Source of the DNA: Pseudomonas sp. CC6-YY-74
GTDB taxonomy: Bacteria; Pseudomonadota; Gammaproteobacteria; Pseudomonadales; Pseudomonadaceae
Direction of reading: 5' to 3'
Length of the DNA: 64,000 bases
Assembly: GCF_002025205.1 (NCBI RefSeq)
Contig: NZ_CP019947.1
Location: 3,324,001 to 3,388,000 of the forward strand
The translations under genes were made by a program, and so were the position numbers. The notes under the pieces are model-generated. The model ran no database searches. It was given only the letters and a program-made list of their open reading frames with translations, and was not told the DNA's origin. This document shows, piece by piece, positions 37,450 through 45,602 of the stretch. Position 1 is the stretch's first letter, and each line of letters begins with the position of its first letter.

Positions 37450-38064
37450 ATGCGCAACCTACTGCTGTACTTACTCCTGCTGAGCCTACCGGCTGCCGCT
37501 CAGGTCTATACCTACATCGACGCGGAGGGCAATCGCGTCTTCACCGACCAGCCCAGGCAGGGTAACGCCGAACGCATCGAGCTGACGCCCAGTAACGACA
37601 TGCCCAGCTTGCCGGCTGCCGCGCCGCCAGCACCTGTCACCACTACCGCACGGCCGCCCACCTACCAAGTGCTGCGTATCTTGTTCCCGGAACCAGACAC
37701 CACTATCCGCGACAGCGCCGGTAATCTGATCGTCACCGCCAGCAGCGAGCCGGCCCTGCAGAGTGGGCACCGCTTTCGCCTGCTGCTGGATGGCCACGCG
37801 ACAGGCGAAACTGGTCGCAGCCCGGTTTTCCCGCTGGAAAATATCGACCGCGGCACCCACCAACTGGCTGTCGAGATCGTCGACGCCCAAGGCCGCACGC
37901 TGGAACGCACGCCCAGCCAACCGCTGCACATGCTGCGCATATCGCTGGCCCAGAAGCGCATGGTCCGACCCTGCAAAAAAACCGACTACGGCGTGCGCCC
38001 GGAATGCCCACTGAAGGACAAGCCGCCGGAGAAGCGCAACATTCCCTTCATCCCCTTTATCTAA
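37450..38064 (+). CDS. DUF4124 domain protein, second copy
   Basis: 204 residues, paralogue of the preceding gene: signal peptide (MRNLLLYLLLLSLPAAA), QVYTYIDAEGNRVFTDQP, then HRFRLLLDGHATGE and IDRGTHQLAVEIVDAQGR aligned with the first copy. The tail differs and holds two cysteines (CKKTDYGVRPECPLKDKP). The pair is a local duplication with shared architecture. It lies directly upstream of the ntrBC promoter. Confidence 0.87.
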   Translation: MRNLLLYLLLLSLPAAAQVYTYIDAEGNRVFTDQPRQGNAERIELTPSNDMPSLPAAAPPAPVTTTARPPTYQVLRILFPEPDTTIRDSAGNLIVTASSEPALQSGHRFRLLLDGHATGETGRSPVFPLENIDRGTHQLAVEIVDAQGRTLERTPSQPLHMLRISLAQKRMVRPCKKTDYGVRPECPLKDKPPEKRNIPFIPFI

Positions 38065-38078
38065 GCCAGATAACCACC

Positions 38079-38094
38079 GCACCATTGTGGTGCA
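38079..38094. promoter_or_regulatory. NtrC-type binding site upstream of ntrBC
   Basis: GCACC-ATTGT-GGTGCA, a near-perfect NtrC dyad, about 130 bp upstream of the -12 element. It supports autoregulation of ntrBC by nitrogen. Confidence 0.75.
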
Positions 38095-38211
38095 ATAAGC
38101 CGCACCACTTTCTATACTCTCCCCATTCTGGTTCGCTCACATGCCCTGTGCCTGCGCCGAAATACGGCCAGCACCGCTGATTCCGCTGATTCCCTGCATT
38201 TTTCCGGGGCT

Positions 38212-38228
38212 TTGGTTTGCTTCTTGCA
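38212..38228 (+). promoter_or_regulatory. Sigma-54 promoter of ntrBC
   Basis: TTGGTTTGCTTCTTGCA: GG, 10 nt, GC at 38214-38227, with TTGCA at the -12. It is about 340 bp upstream of ntrB, giving a long leader. Confidence 0.75.
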
Positions 38229-38392
38229 TTTTCCTGCTGCATTGCCGCAAGCCTTAGGGTCTGCTGACATTTAGTCACGGCCGCGACGCCGGCCCGTTTG
38301 GCGCAGAACTAGGCGCGAGGAGTGAAGTTTGCTTATTCCCAATGAGCGTCGAGAAACGCAGGGCCATGCCAAACGGCCACCCGCCCTTTGGC

Positions 38393-38535
38393 TTGCGCGC
38401 CAAATGGTGCCAGTCGGCGCGGCCCAGCTTGGCAAGGGAACAGCCATTGCCGGCGTCCCGCGCAATCCACAGGGATGTGGTGTCGCCCGCAAGCCCGCCG
38501 GAAACAGCCTTGCCTGGCACCATTCGGCCGCGCAA
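38393..38535 (+). other. Large hairpin in the ntrBC leader
   Basis: TTGCGCG (38393-38399) and ATGGTGCCAG (38404-38413) pair with CTGGCACCAT (38514-38523) and CGCGCAA (38529-38535), 17 paired bases with short internal loops; a further GGCAAGG/CCTTGCC pair is nested inside. The element ends about 35 nt before ntrB and could affect translation or be a small inserted repeat. Confidence 0.5.
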
Positions 38536-38570
38536 CGCGGCTCGCGGCGAAACGTCAGCAGACCCTCAAT

Positions 38571-39656
38571 ATGACTATCAATGACGCACTGCACCGCCTG
38601 CTGCTGGACAACCTGACCACCGCCACCCTGCTGCTTAACGCCGACCTGCGCCTTGAATACATGAACCCGGCGGCGGAAATGCTCCTGGCTGTCAGCGGCC
38701 AGCGCAGCCACGGACAATTCATCAGCGAGCTGTTCACCGAGTCGGCCGAGGCCCTGAGCGCACTGCGCCAGGCCGTCGAACAGGCGCATCCGTTCAACAA
38801 GCGCGAAGCGGTGCTGACTGCCGTCACCGGCCAGACTCTCACCGTCGATTACTCGGTCACGCCGATCCTCAATCGCGGCGAAACCCTGCTGCTGCTGGAA
38901 GTGCATCCGCGCGACCGCCTGCTGCGCATCACCAAGGAAGAGGCGCAGCTGTCCAAGCAGGAGACCACCAAGCTGCTGGTGCGCGGCCTGGCCCACGAGA
39001 TCAAGAACCCGCTCGGCGGCATTCGCGGCGCCGCCCAGTTGCTCGCCCGCGAGCTGCCGAACGAAGAACTCAAGGACTACACCAACGTCATCATCGAAGA
39101 AGCCGATCGCCTGAGAAACCTGGTCGATCGCATGCTTGGCTCGAACAAACTGCCGTCGCTGGCGATGACCAACGTGCATGAAGTGCTGGAACGGGTCGCC
39201 AGCCTGATCGAGGCAGAGAGTCAGGGCAGCATCATTTTGCTGCGTGATTACGACCCGAGCATTCCCGACGTGCTGATCGATCGCGAGCAGATGATCCAGG
39301 CCGTGCTCAATATCGTGCGCAACGCCATGCAGGCCATCGGCGGGCAGAACGAAATGCGCCTGGGCCGCATCACCCTGCGCACCCGCACCCTGCGCCAATT
39401 CACTATCGGCCATGTCCGCCACCGCTTGGTCGCCCGCCTGGAAATCATCGACAACGGCCCCGGCATCCCGGCCGAATTGCAGGACACCATCTTCTATCCC
39501 ATGGTCAGCGGGCGTGCCGACGGCACCGGGCTGGGCTTGGCGATAACCCAGAACATCATTAGTCAGCATCAGGGTCTGATCGAGTGCGAGAGCCATCCTG
39601 GTCATACCCTGTTCTCGATCTTCCTGCCGCTTGAACAAGGAGTAACTCCGTCATGA
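38571..39656 (+). CDS. ntrB: Nitrogen sensor histidine kinase/phosphatase NtrB
   Basis: Cytoplasmic PAS-HisKA-HATPase protein (361 residues) that phosphorylates NtrC under nitrogen limitation and, with PII, dephosphorylates it. PAS region about 1-110 (LLLNADLRLEYMNPAAEML), phospho-acceptor His in GLAHEIKNPLGGIRGA, ATP-binding boxes IDNGPGIPAELQ and GRADGTGLGLAITQNII. Start at ATG 38571 matches relatives; no strong ribosome site precedes it. The stop overlaps the ntrC start by 4 nt. Confidence 0.97.
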   Translation: MTINDALHRLLLDNLTTATLLLNADLRLEYMNPAAEMLLAVSGQRSHGQFISELFTESAEALSALRQAVEQAHPFNKREAVLTAVTGQTLTVDYSVTPILNRGETLLLLEVHPRDRLLRITKEEAQLSKQETTKLLVRGLAHEIKNPLGGIRGAAQLLARELPNEELKDYTNVIIEEADRLRNLVDRMLGSNKLPSLAMTNVHEVLERVASLIEAESQGSIILLRDYDPSIPDVLIDREQMIQAVLNIVRNAMQAIGGQNEMRLGRITLRTRTLRQFTIGHVRHRLVARLEIIDNGPGIPAELQDTIFYPMVSGRADGTGLGLAITQNIISQHQGLIECESHPGHTLFSIFLPLEQGVTPS

Positions 39657-41089
39657 GTCGCAGTGAAACCGTATGGATCGTCGACGACGACCGCTCCATC
39701 CGCTGGGTGCTGGAAAAAGCCCTGCAACAGGCAGGCATGACCACCCAAAGCTTCGACAGCGCCGACGGTGTCCTCAGCCACCTCAGCCGGCAACAACCGG
39801 ATGTGATCGTCTCGGACATCCGCATGCCTGGCTCCAGCGGCCTGGAACTGCTGGCGCGGATCCGCGAACTCTACCCGCGCCTGCCGGTCATCATCATGAC
39901 CGCCCATTCCGACCTGGACAGCGCAGTGGCGTCCTACCAGGGCGGCGCATTCGAGTACCTGCCCAAGCCGTTCGACGTCGATGAAGCGGTCTCCCTGGTC
40001 CAGCGCGCCTATCAGCATGCGCAGGAGCAACAAGGCCTGCGGGTGCCTGTCGAGCAGCCGCGCACCCCGGAAATCATTGGCGAAGCGCCGGCCATGCAGG
40101 AGGTGTTTCGTGCCATCGGCCGGCTCTCCCACTCCAATATCACGGTCTTGATCAACGGCGAATCCGGCACCGGCAAGGAGCTGGTCGCCCACGCCCTGCA
40201 CCGGCACAGCCCGCGGGCCGCCTCGCCCTTTATCGCGCTGAATATGGCAGCGATCCCGAAAGACCTGATGGAGTCCGAGCTGTTCGGCCACGAGAAAGGT
40301 GCCTTTACCGGGGCGGCCAACCTGCGCCGCGGTCGCTTCGAACAAGCCGACGGCGGCGCCCTGTTCCTCGACGAAATCGGCGACATGCCGGCCGACACCC
40401 AGACCCGCCTGTTGCGCGTGCTGGCCGACGGCGAGTTCTACCGGGTCGGCGGCCACACGCCGGTCAAGGTCGATGTACGGATCATCGCCGCCACCCACCA
40501 GAACCTGGAAATCCTGGTGCAGGAAGGCAAGTTCCGCGAAGACCTGTTTCACCGCCTCAATGTGATCCGCATCCACATCCCGCGGCTGTCCGACCGTCGC
40601 GAAGACATCCCGACCCTGGCCCGTCACTTCCTCGCCCGCGCCGCCCTGGAGCTGGCCGTCGAACCCAAACTGCTGAAGAGCGAGACCGAGGACTATCTGC
40701 AGCACCTGCCCTGGCCGGGCAACGTGCGCCAGCTGGAAAACACCTGCCGCTGGATCACCGTAATGGCCTCCGGGCGCGAGGTGCATGTCAGCGACCTGCC
40801 CCCGGAACTACTCAGCCAGCCGCAGGACAGCGCGCCGGTGAACAATTGGGAGCAGGCCCTGCGGCAATGGGCCGACCAGGCCCTGGCCCGCGGTCAGTCG
40901 GACCTGCTCGACAGCGCAGTTCCGGCCTTCGAGCGGATCATGATCGAAACGGCGCTCAAGCACACCGCCGGCCGCCGCCGTGACGCCGCCCTGCTGCTGG
41001 GCTGGGGCCGCAACACCCTGACCCGCAAGATCAAGGAACTGGGCATGAAGGTCGACGGCAGCGATGACGACGACAGCGACGACGCCTAA
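39653..41089 (+). CDS. ntrC: Nitrogen response regulator NtrC
   Basis: Sigma-54 activator of 478 residues. Receiver domain with the phospho-acceptor Asp in VIVSDIRMPGSSG, AAA+ domain with Walker A GESGTGKELV, the sigma-54-contact GAFTGA loop and FLDEIGDMPADTQ, and a C-terminal Fis-type helix-turn-helix (RRRDAALLLGWGRNTLTRKIKEL). It is expected to bind the dyads found upstream of glnA and ntrB in this window. An acidic tail (DGSDDDDSDDA) ends the protein. Confidence 0.98.
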   Translation: MSRSETVWIVDDDRSIRWVLEKALQQAGMTTQSFDSADGVLSHLSRQQPDVIVSDIRMPGSSGLELLARIRELYPRLPVIIMTAHSDLDSAVASYQGGAFEYLPKPFDVDEAVSLVQRAYQHAQEQQGLRVPVEQPRTPEIIGEAPAMQEVFRAIGRLSHSNITVLINGESGTGKELVAHALHRHSPRAASPFIALNMAAIPKDLMESELFGHEKGAFTGAANLRRGRFEQADGGALFLDEIGDMPADTQTRLLRVLADGEFYRVGGHTPVKVDVRIIAATHQNLEILVQEGKFREDLFHRLNVIRIHIPRLSDRREDIPTLARHFLARAALELAVEPKLLKSETEDYLQHLPWPGNVRQLENTCRWITVMASGREVHVSDLPPELLSQPQDSAPVNNWEQALRQWADQALARGQSDLLDSAVPAFERIMIETALKHTAGRRRDAALLLGWGRNTLTRKIKELGMKVDGSDDDDSDDA

Positions 41090-41106
41090 CCGCGAACCGA
41101 GTACAG

Positions 41107-41134
41107 AAAAACGGGCCGCTGGCCCGTTTTTTTT
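41107..41134 (+). terminator. Terminator after ntrC
   Basis: AAAACGGGCC-GCTG-GCCCGTTTTTTTT, 18 bp after the ntrC stop: strong GC stem with a T8 run. Confidence 0.93.
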
Positions 41135-41569
41135 GCGGCAAATGCAGCGCGTAGCCGGATTACGCTGGCGTGCATCCGCAAGGGTGTTTCCCGGTTGCGC
41201 CGGGCTTATCCAGGTACGCAGCTGTAGACAGGGCCTCTCATAAGCCGATGCATACAGTTGCGCGATGCTTACAGGGCAGCCCTCGAGGAAGGCTAGCAAG
41301 GCGCCATGCTTTGGCCACTAGCCGCAGCAACGACCAATTGCAGCCGTCTTGTCGACCCATGCCCTGAATCGGCGCCAGGATGCACCGCAATGCACTCACA
41401 AGAAACATTTTCGCTCGCCTGCGCGGCACCAATAGCCCCGTAACAGCAGCACAAGCCAGTAATTACGGGGCTCTCCGTCGTAGTAACAAAACTGGCACAC
41501 AGTCTGCATATGCTTAAGCAATCCCAGTTTCGGGGACCTTGGTACAGGCAGGCCGGGGATTCCCCGCTT
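41135..41569. other. ntrC downstream intergenic region
   Basis: About 435 bp without a protein gene. It holds a perfect 10-bp stem-loop AGCCCCGTAA/TTACGGGGCT (41434-41443 and 41463-41472), a -24/-12 promoter (41493-41508) and a short candidate transcript ending before the convergent gene (41519-41573). A TGCACCGCAATGCACT stretch near 41384-41399 may be a degenerate NtrC site. Confidence 0.5.
41493..41508 (+). promoter_or_regulatory. Sigma-54 promoter downstream of ntrC
   Basis: TGGCACACAGTCTGCA: GG (41494-41495), 10 nt, GC (41506-41507), with a perfect TGGCAC at -24. It points away from ntrC into a gene-free stretch, as expected for a nitrogen-regulated small RNA. Confidence 0.7.
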
Positions 41570-41573
41570 TTAT
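41519..41573 (+). ncRNA. Candidate NrsZ-like nitrogen-regulated small RNA
   Basis: In P. aeruginosa the sigma-54/NtrC-dependent sRNA NrsZ lies between ntrC and PA5126. Here the same gap has a good -24/-12 promoter, a start expected near 41519, and a hairpin CGGGG-ATT-CCCCG at 41554-41566 followed by CTTTTATT. The predicted transcript, about 55 nt, is shorter than the known NrsZ, so either termination is leaky or the RNA differs. Its 3' end abuts the stop of the convergent gene. Confidence 0.45.
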
Positions 41574-42010
41574 TCGTACGCCAGGCTGACCGTTAGCCGC
41601 CACCGCCCGTCAAGCTCCTCAGCGCGCCACTCGCCGCGCAGCGGACGGGCCGCCACCACTCGCAGCAGCAACTCCCGCTCCTCGCGCCGCACCCGCCAAT
41701 TGACCAGCTTGCCCTGCAGGTGCAACTGCCCCTGCTGCTCGCGCCCCAGGCTTTCGACACGCAGAAAAAACGCCCCGTCAATGTGATCGGCACGCACCTT
41801 CGGCTCGACGTTGAACCACAGCTGCAGGCCCTGCTCCGTCACCTCGACACTCGCCAGCCACAGTGGGTTGGGTTGAAACATACGACCGATCATCAGTCCG
41901 ATCAGAAAACCGAACAACGCCAGCGAGCCGATCACCTGCAGCCAAGGGCGCGGCCGCGAGCCCGAATCAGGAGTAGAATGCCGACCGTCTTCAGGCTTGG
42001 AGCCGCGCAT
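41570..42010 (-). CDS. Single-pass membrane protein of unknown function
   Basis: 146 residues: a polar N-terminus (MRGSKPEDGRHSTPDSGS), one membrane helix (about 25-46, VIGSLALFGFLIGLMIGRM), and a compact extracytoplasmic domain (LWLASVEVTEQGLQLWFNVEPKV). It occupies the position of PA5126 in PAO1 and has no known role. Its start codon (42010-42008) overlaps the trmL start codon (42009-42011) on the opposite strand. GAGG lies 12 nt upstream of the ATG. Confidence 0.8.
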   Translation of the reverse strand: MRGSKPEDGRHSTPDSGSRPRPWLQVIGSLALFGFLIGLMIGRMFQPNPLWLASVEVTEQGLQLWFNVEPKVRADHIDGAFFLRVESLGREQQGQLHLQGKLVNWRVRREERELLLRVVAARPLRGEWRAEELDGRWRLTVSLAYE

Positions 42011-42470
42011 GTTTCACGTGATCCTCTTTCAACCGGAAATTCCACCGAATACCGGCAACATTATCAGGCTCTGCGCCAACAGCGGCTGCCACCTGCACCT
42101 GATCGAGCCACTGGGCTTCGAACTGGATGACAAACGCCTGCGCCGCGCCGGGCTCGACTACCACGAGTACGCCACCCTGCAGCGTCATGCGGATCTCCCC
42201 AGCTGCCTGGAGAGCCTCGGCCAGCCGCGCGTCTTCGCCTTCACCACCAAAGGCTCTCAGCCTTATCATCAGGTGCGCTACGAGCCCGGCGACGCCTTTC
42301 TATTCGGCCCGGAGAGCCGCGGCTTGCCCCAGGACATCCGCGACGCTCTGCCCGCCGCACAGTGCCTGCGCCTGCCGATGCGCGAAGGCTGCCGCAGCCT
42401 GAATTTGTCCAACACCGTGGCAGTGGCCGTCTACGAGGCCTGGCGCCAGCAGGACTTCGCCACGCCCTGA
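42009..42470 (+). CDS. trmL: tRNA (cytidine/uridine-34 2'-O-)-methyltransferase
   Basis: SPOUT-fold enzyme that methylates the wobble base of tRNA-Leu isoacceptors using S-adenosylmethionine. 153 residues. Family signatures are all present: FQPEIPPNTGNIIRLCANSG, LFGPESRGLPQDI and the knotted C-terminal MREGCRSLNLSNTVAVAVYEAWRQ. Start at ATG 42009 with GGAG 9 nt upstream, overlapping the divergent membrane-protein start. Confidence 0.96.
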   Translation: MFHVILFQPEIPPNTGNIIRLCANSGCHLHLIEPLGFELDDKRLRRAGLDYHEYATLQRHADLPSCLESLGQPRVFAFTTKGSQPYHQVRYEPGDAFLFGPESRGLPQDIRDALPAAQCLRLPMREGCRSLNLSNTVAVAVYEAWRQQDFATP

Positions 42471-42480
42471 CAGGCTCCCG

Positions 42481-42513
42481 CCCGGGTGGCTTCAGCCCAC
42501 CTTGCGCCAGCCC
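42481..42513. repeat. REP-like palindromic repeat (GGGCTGAAGC family), copy 1
   Basis: CCGGGTGGCTTCAGCCCACC followed by a partial dyad, sharing the GGGCTGAAGC core with elements at 45451 and 48311. Extragenic, just after trmL. Confidence 0.55.
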
Positions 42514-42524
42514 ATTTGCAGTAC

Positions 42525-42552
42525 AAAAAAGCGCCCCGAAGGGCGCTCTTTA
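42525..42552. terminator. Terminator between trmL and secB
   Basis: AAAAAAGCGCCC-CGAA-GGGCGCTCTTTAT: stable stem with an A-run left and a T-rich right side, serving convergent trmL and secB. Confidence 0.85.
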
Positions 42553-42566
42553 TCTGCTGCAACGGC

Positions 42567-43055
42567 TCAATTGGCCGGAGCAGCCTCGCCAGCCTGCTGC
42601 TGAATGCGCTGCAACTCTTGGGCGTAGAGGGCGTCGAAGTTCACCGGCGCCAGCATCAGTGCCGGGAAGGAGCCGCGCACCACCAGACTGTCGAGGGTTT
42701 CGCGCGCATACGGGAACAAGATGTTCGGGCAGAACGCGCCCAGGGTGTGGCTCATGGCGGCGGCGTCCAAACCCTTGACCAAGAAGATCCCGGCTTGCTG
42801 GACTTCGGCGATGAAGGCAGTTTCTTCGCCATTTTTCACGGTGACCGAGAGGGTCAGCACCACTTCGTGGAAGTCGCCTTCGAGCGGCTTCTGCCGGGTA
42901 TTCAGATCCAGTGCAACGCTCGGGCTCCATTCCTGACGGAAGATCTCCGGGCTCTTCGGCGCCTCGAAGGACAGGTCGCGGACATAGATGCGTTGCAGGG
43001 AAAACTGCGGATTCTGTTCGCCTTGGGCGGCGCCGTTGCTAGCTTGTTCAGTCAT
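42567..43055 (-). CDS. secB: Protein-export chaperone SecB
   Basis: Tetrameric cytoplasmic chaperone that keeps precursors unfolded and delivers them to SecA. 162 residues with the family core [59 protein letters not shown] and [17 protein letters not shown]. Last gene of a minus-strand unit rhodanese-grxC-secB, an order common in gammaproteobacteria. Confidence 0.97.
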   Translation of the reverse strand: MTEQASNGAAQGEQNPQFSLQRIYVRDLSFEAPKSPEIFRQEWSPSVALDLNTRQKPLEGDFHEVVLTLSVTVKNGEETAFIAEVQQAGIFLVKGLDAAAMSHTLGAFCPNILFPYARETLDSLVVRGSFPALMLAPVNFDALYAQELQRIQQQAGEAAPAN

Positions 43056-43099
43056 GGCAATGCCTTCTTGTCGTGGGTACTGAGTAGATGAGGGGAGTA

Positions 43100-43354
43100 C
43101 TAAGCCTCGAGCAGCGCATCCAACGTGCCAGCGCGCTCCAGGTCATACAGATCGTCACAGCCACCAACATGGCTGCTGCCGATCCAGATCTGCGGCACCG
43201 AGGTCTGCAGCGCCTTGCGGGTCATCTCCGCACGCACCTCAGGCTTGCCGTCGACCTTGATTTCATCGAAGTCCACGCCCTTGCGGGCCAGTAACTGCTT
43301 GGCGCGTATGCAGTAGGGGCACCAATCGCTGGAATAAATGACGACGGCAGACAT
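43100..43354 (-). CDS. grxC: Glutaredoxin 3
   Basis: 84-residue dithiol glutaredoxin with active site CPYC in [16 protein letters not shown], the substrate loop [19 protein letters not shown], and normal length. Uses glutathione to reduce disulfides. It lies 1 bp from the upstream rhodanese gene and 44 bp from secB. Confidence 0.96.
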   Translation of the reverse strand: MSAVVIYSSDWCPYCIRAKQLLARKGVDFDEIKVDGKPEVRAEMTRKALQTSVPQIWIGSSHVGGCDDLYDLERAGTLDALLEA

Positions 43355-43355
43355 A

Positions 43356-43769
43356 TCACTTCACCAATGGCAGGTTATCGCCACGCCAGCTGGCAATCCC
43401 GCCAGACAGCTTGGCGGCATTGAAACCGGCTTTTTTCAGGTCACGACTGACCGTCCCGGCATGCTGGCCCATGGCATCGACCACGATCAGGGTCTTGCCT
43501 TTGTGCTTTTCCAGTTCGCCGATGCGGCTGGTGATTTTTTCATAGGGGACGTGCAAGGCGCCGACGATATGGCCGGCAGAGAAATCCTTCTGCCCACGCA
43601 CATCCAGCACCATGCCCTGCTCGCTGTTGATCAAGGCGGTCAGCTCACGGCTGCTCAGGCTTTGCCCGCCCTTACGCAGCTCCGTGAAGATCAGCAGCGC
43701 CAGCAGGACAACGAACAATCCGCCCAGTACATAGTGGGTAGAGGCAAATTCAATCAGATTGGCAAGCAT
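43356..43769 (-). CDS. Membrane-anchored rhodanese-like protein without catalytic Cys
   Basis: 137 residues: N-terminal membrane helix (about 12-30, YVLGGLFVVLLALLIF) and a rhodanese fold (LTALINSEQGMVLDVRGQKDFSAGHIVGALHVP). The active-site loop, normally starting with Cys, reads VVDAMGQHAGTVS, so sulfur transfer is not expected. Similar non-catalytic versions stand beside grxC in other pseudomonads, as I recall. Start at ATG 43769. Confidence 0.88.
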   Translation of the reverse strand: MLANLIEFASTHYVLGGLFVVLLALLIFTELRKGGQSLSSRELTALINSEQGMVLDVRGQKDFSAGHIVGALHVPYEKITSRIGELEKHKGKTLIVVDAMGQHAGTVSRDLKKAGFNAAKLSGGIASWRGDNLPLVK

Positions 43770-43909
43770 GAGGTGGTTCCGGGACGGTAAAATCCCGGCA
43801 GTATACACAGCCCCACAGGTCGGCCACACCCCGCCCGGCGGTGACGGGCCTGATAGCAGGCCTTAAAATGCCTGGCCTTTTTGTCCCTTATGCACAGCGA
43901 GCCAGATTA

Positions 43910-45445
43910 ATGAGCGCCACGCCCAAACCTTTGGTCCTGATCATTCTCGATGGCTTCGGTCACAGTGACAGCACCGAATACAACGCCATCCATGCCGCCA
44001 ACACGCCGGTCTACGACCACTTACGCGCCACCCAGCCGCACAGCCTGATCTCAGGCTCAGGCATGGACGTCGGCCTGCCGGACGGCCAGATGGGCAATTC
44101 CGAGGTCGGCCATATGAACCTCGGCGCCGGTCGTGTGGTGTACCAGGACTTCACCCGGGTGACCAAGTCCATTCGCGATGGTGACTTCTTCGACAACTCG
44201 GCGATCACCCGCGCGGTGGATCAGGCGGCGGGCGCCGGCAAGGCCGTGCACATCCTCGGCCTGCTGTCCGACGGTGGCGTGCACAGCCACCAGGATCACC
44301 TGGTCGCCATGGCCGAACTGGCCGCCCAGCGCGGCGCCGAGAAAATTTACCTGCACGCCTTCCTCGATGGCCGCGATACGCCGCCGAGAAGCGCCCAGGC
44401 CTCCATCGAACGGCTCGACACGGCCTTCGCCACGCTCGGCAAGGGCCGCATCGCCAGCCTGGTCGGCCGCTACTTCGCCATGGACCGCGACAACCGTTGG
44501 GACCGCGTCGAGCAGGCCTACAACCTGATCGTCAACGGCCAGGGCCAGTTCAACGCCGCCAGCGCGGCTGAAGGTTTGCAGGCCGCCTACGCCCGCGGCG
44601 AAAACGACGAATTCGTCAAGGCCACCACCCTCGGCGCGCCGGTCAAGGTCGAAGACGGCGACGCCGTGGTGTTCATGAACTTCCGCGCCGACCGCGCCCG
44701 CGAACTGACCCGCGCCTTCGTCGAGCCCGATTTCCAGGATTTCCCGCGCGCCCGACTGCCGCAACTGGCCGACTTCGTCATGCTGACCCAGTACGCCGCG
44801 AACATTCCGGCGCCCAGCGCTTTCGCGCCAGCCAGCCTGAGCAATGTGCTCGGCGAATACCTGGCGAAGAACGGCAAGACCCAGCTGCGTATCGCCGAGA
44901 CCGAGAAATACGCCCACGTCACCTTCTTCTTCTCCGGCGGCCGCGAAGAGCCGTTCGAGGGCGAGGAACGCATCCTGATCCCATCGCCGCAGGTCGCCAC
45001 CTACGACCTGCAACCCGAGATGAACGCGCCGCAAGTCACCGACCGGATCGTCGAGGCGATCGAGCAGCAGCGTTATGACGTGATCATCGTCAACTACGCC
45101 AACGGCGACATGGTTGGTCATACCGGCGTGTTCGACGCCGCGGTCAAGGCCGTGGAATGCCTGGACAGCTGCGTCGGACGCATAGTCGCGGCGCTGGGCA
45201 AGGTCGATGGCGAAGCCCTGATCACCGCCGACCACGGCAACGTCGAGCAAATGGAGGATGCCTGCACGGGTCAGGCGCACACCGCCCACACCTGCGAGCC
45301 GGTACCCTTCATCTATGTCGGCAAGCGCCAACTGCGCATGCGCGAAGACGGTGTGCTGGCCGACGTGGCGCCGACCATGCTGACCCTGATGGACCTGCCC
45401 ATCCCCCAGGAAATGACCGGCACCAGCATCATTCAACTGAACTGA
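43910..45445 (+). CDS. gpmI: Phosphoglycerate mutase, 2,3-bisphosphoglycerate-independent
   Basis: Manganese-dependent glycolytic enzyme of 511 residues. Alkaline-phosphatase-type metal motifs: ILDGFGHSD, the phospho-serine loop in [30 protein letters not shown], and C-terminal [11 protein letters not shown] and [12 protein letters not shown]. Start at ATG 43910; upstream in-frame sequence is not coding. Divergent from the rhodanese operon. Confidence 0.97.
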   Translation: MSATPKPLVLIILDGFGHSDSTEYNAIHAANTPVYDHLRATQPHSLISGSGMDVGLPDGQMGNSEVGHMNLGAGRVVYQDFTRVTKSIRDGDFFDNSAITRAVDQAAGAGKAVHILGLLSDGGVHSHQDHLVAMAELAAQRGAEKIYLHAFLDGRDTPPRSAQASIERLDTAFATLGKGRIASLVGRYFAMDRDNRWDRVEQAYNLIVNGQGQFNAASAAEGLQAAYARGENDEFVKATTLGAPVKVEDGDAVVFMNFRADRARELTRAFVEPDFQDFPRARLPQLADFVMLTQYAANIPAPSAFAPASLSNVLGEYLAKNGKTQLRIAETEKYAHVTFFFSGGREEPFEGEERILIPSPQVATYDLQPEMNAPQVTDRIVEAIEQQRYDVIIVNYANGDMVGHTGVFDAAVKAVECLDSCVGRIVAALGKVDGEALITADHGNVEQMEDACTGQAHTAHTCEPVPFIYVGKRQLRMREDGVLADVAPTMLTLMDLPIPQEMTGTSIIQLN

Positions 45446-45450
45446 AGATC

Positions 45451-45484
45451 CGGGTGGGCTGAAGCGGATCGCCGCCCGGCCCAC
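45451..45484. repeat. REP-like palindromic repeat, copy 2
   Basis: GGGTGGGCTGAAGCGG and CGCCGCCCGGCCCA form an imperfect dyad between gpmI and envC. Core GGGCTGAAGC shared with copies at 42481 and 48311; it might double as the gpmI terminator, though no T-run follows. Confidence 0.55.
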
Positions 45485-45602
45485 TCTATCCATGCGCCGA
45501 AGCACCCCACGCAACGCCCCCGACCAGCCAGCGCATCTTGCAGCTTGCCGCTGGATTTTTAGGCATACTAGGCCCGTCTCCCGCCCAGGTGTCGCCAGTA
45601 CC

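Larger units (their letters stand above)
38065..38570 (+). promoter_or_regulatory. ntrBC promoter and long leader
   Basis: 506 bp without a gene. It contains an NtrC-type dyad (38079-38094), a -24/-12 promoter (38212-38228) and a roughly 330-nt leader with a large imperfect hairpin (38393-38535). Open frames in the leader show no protein character. Confidence 0.65.
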
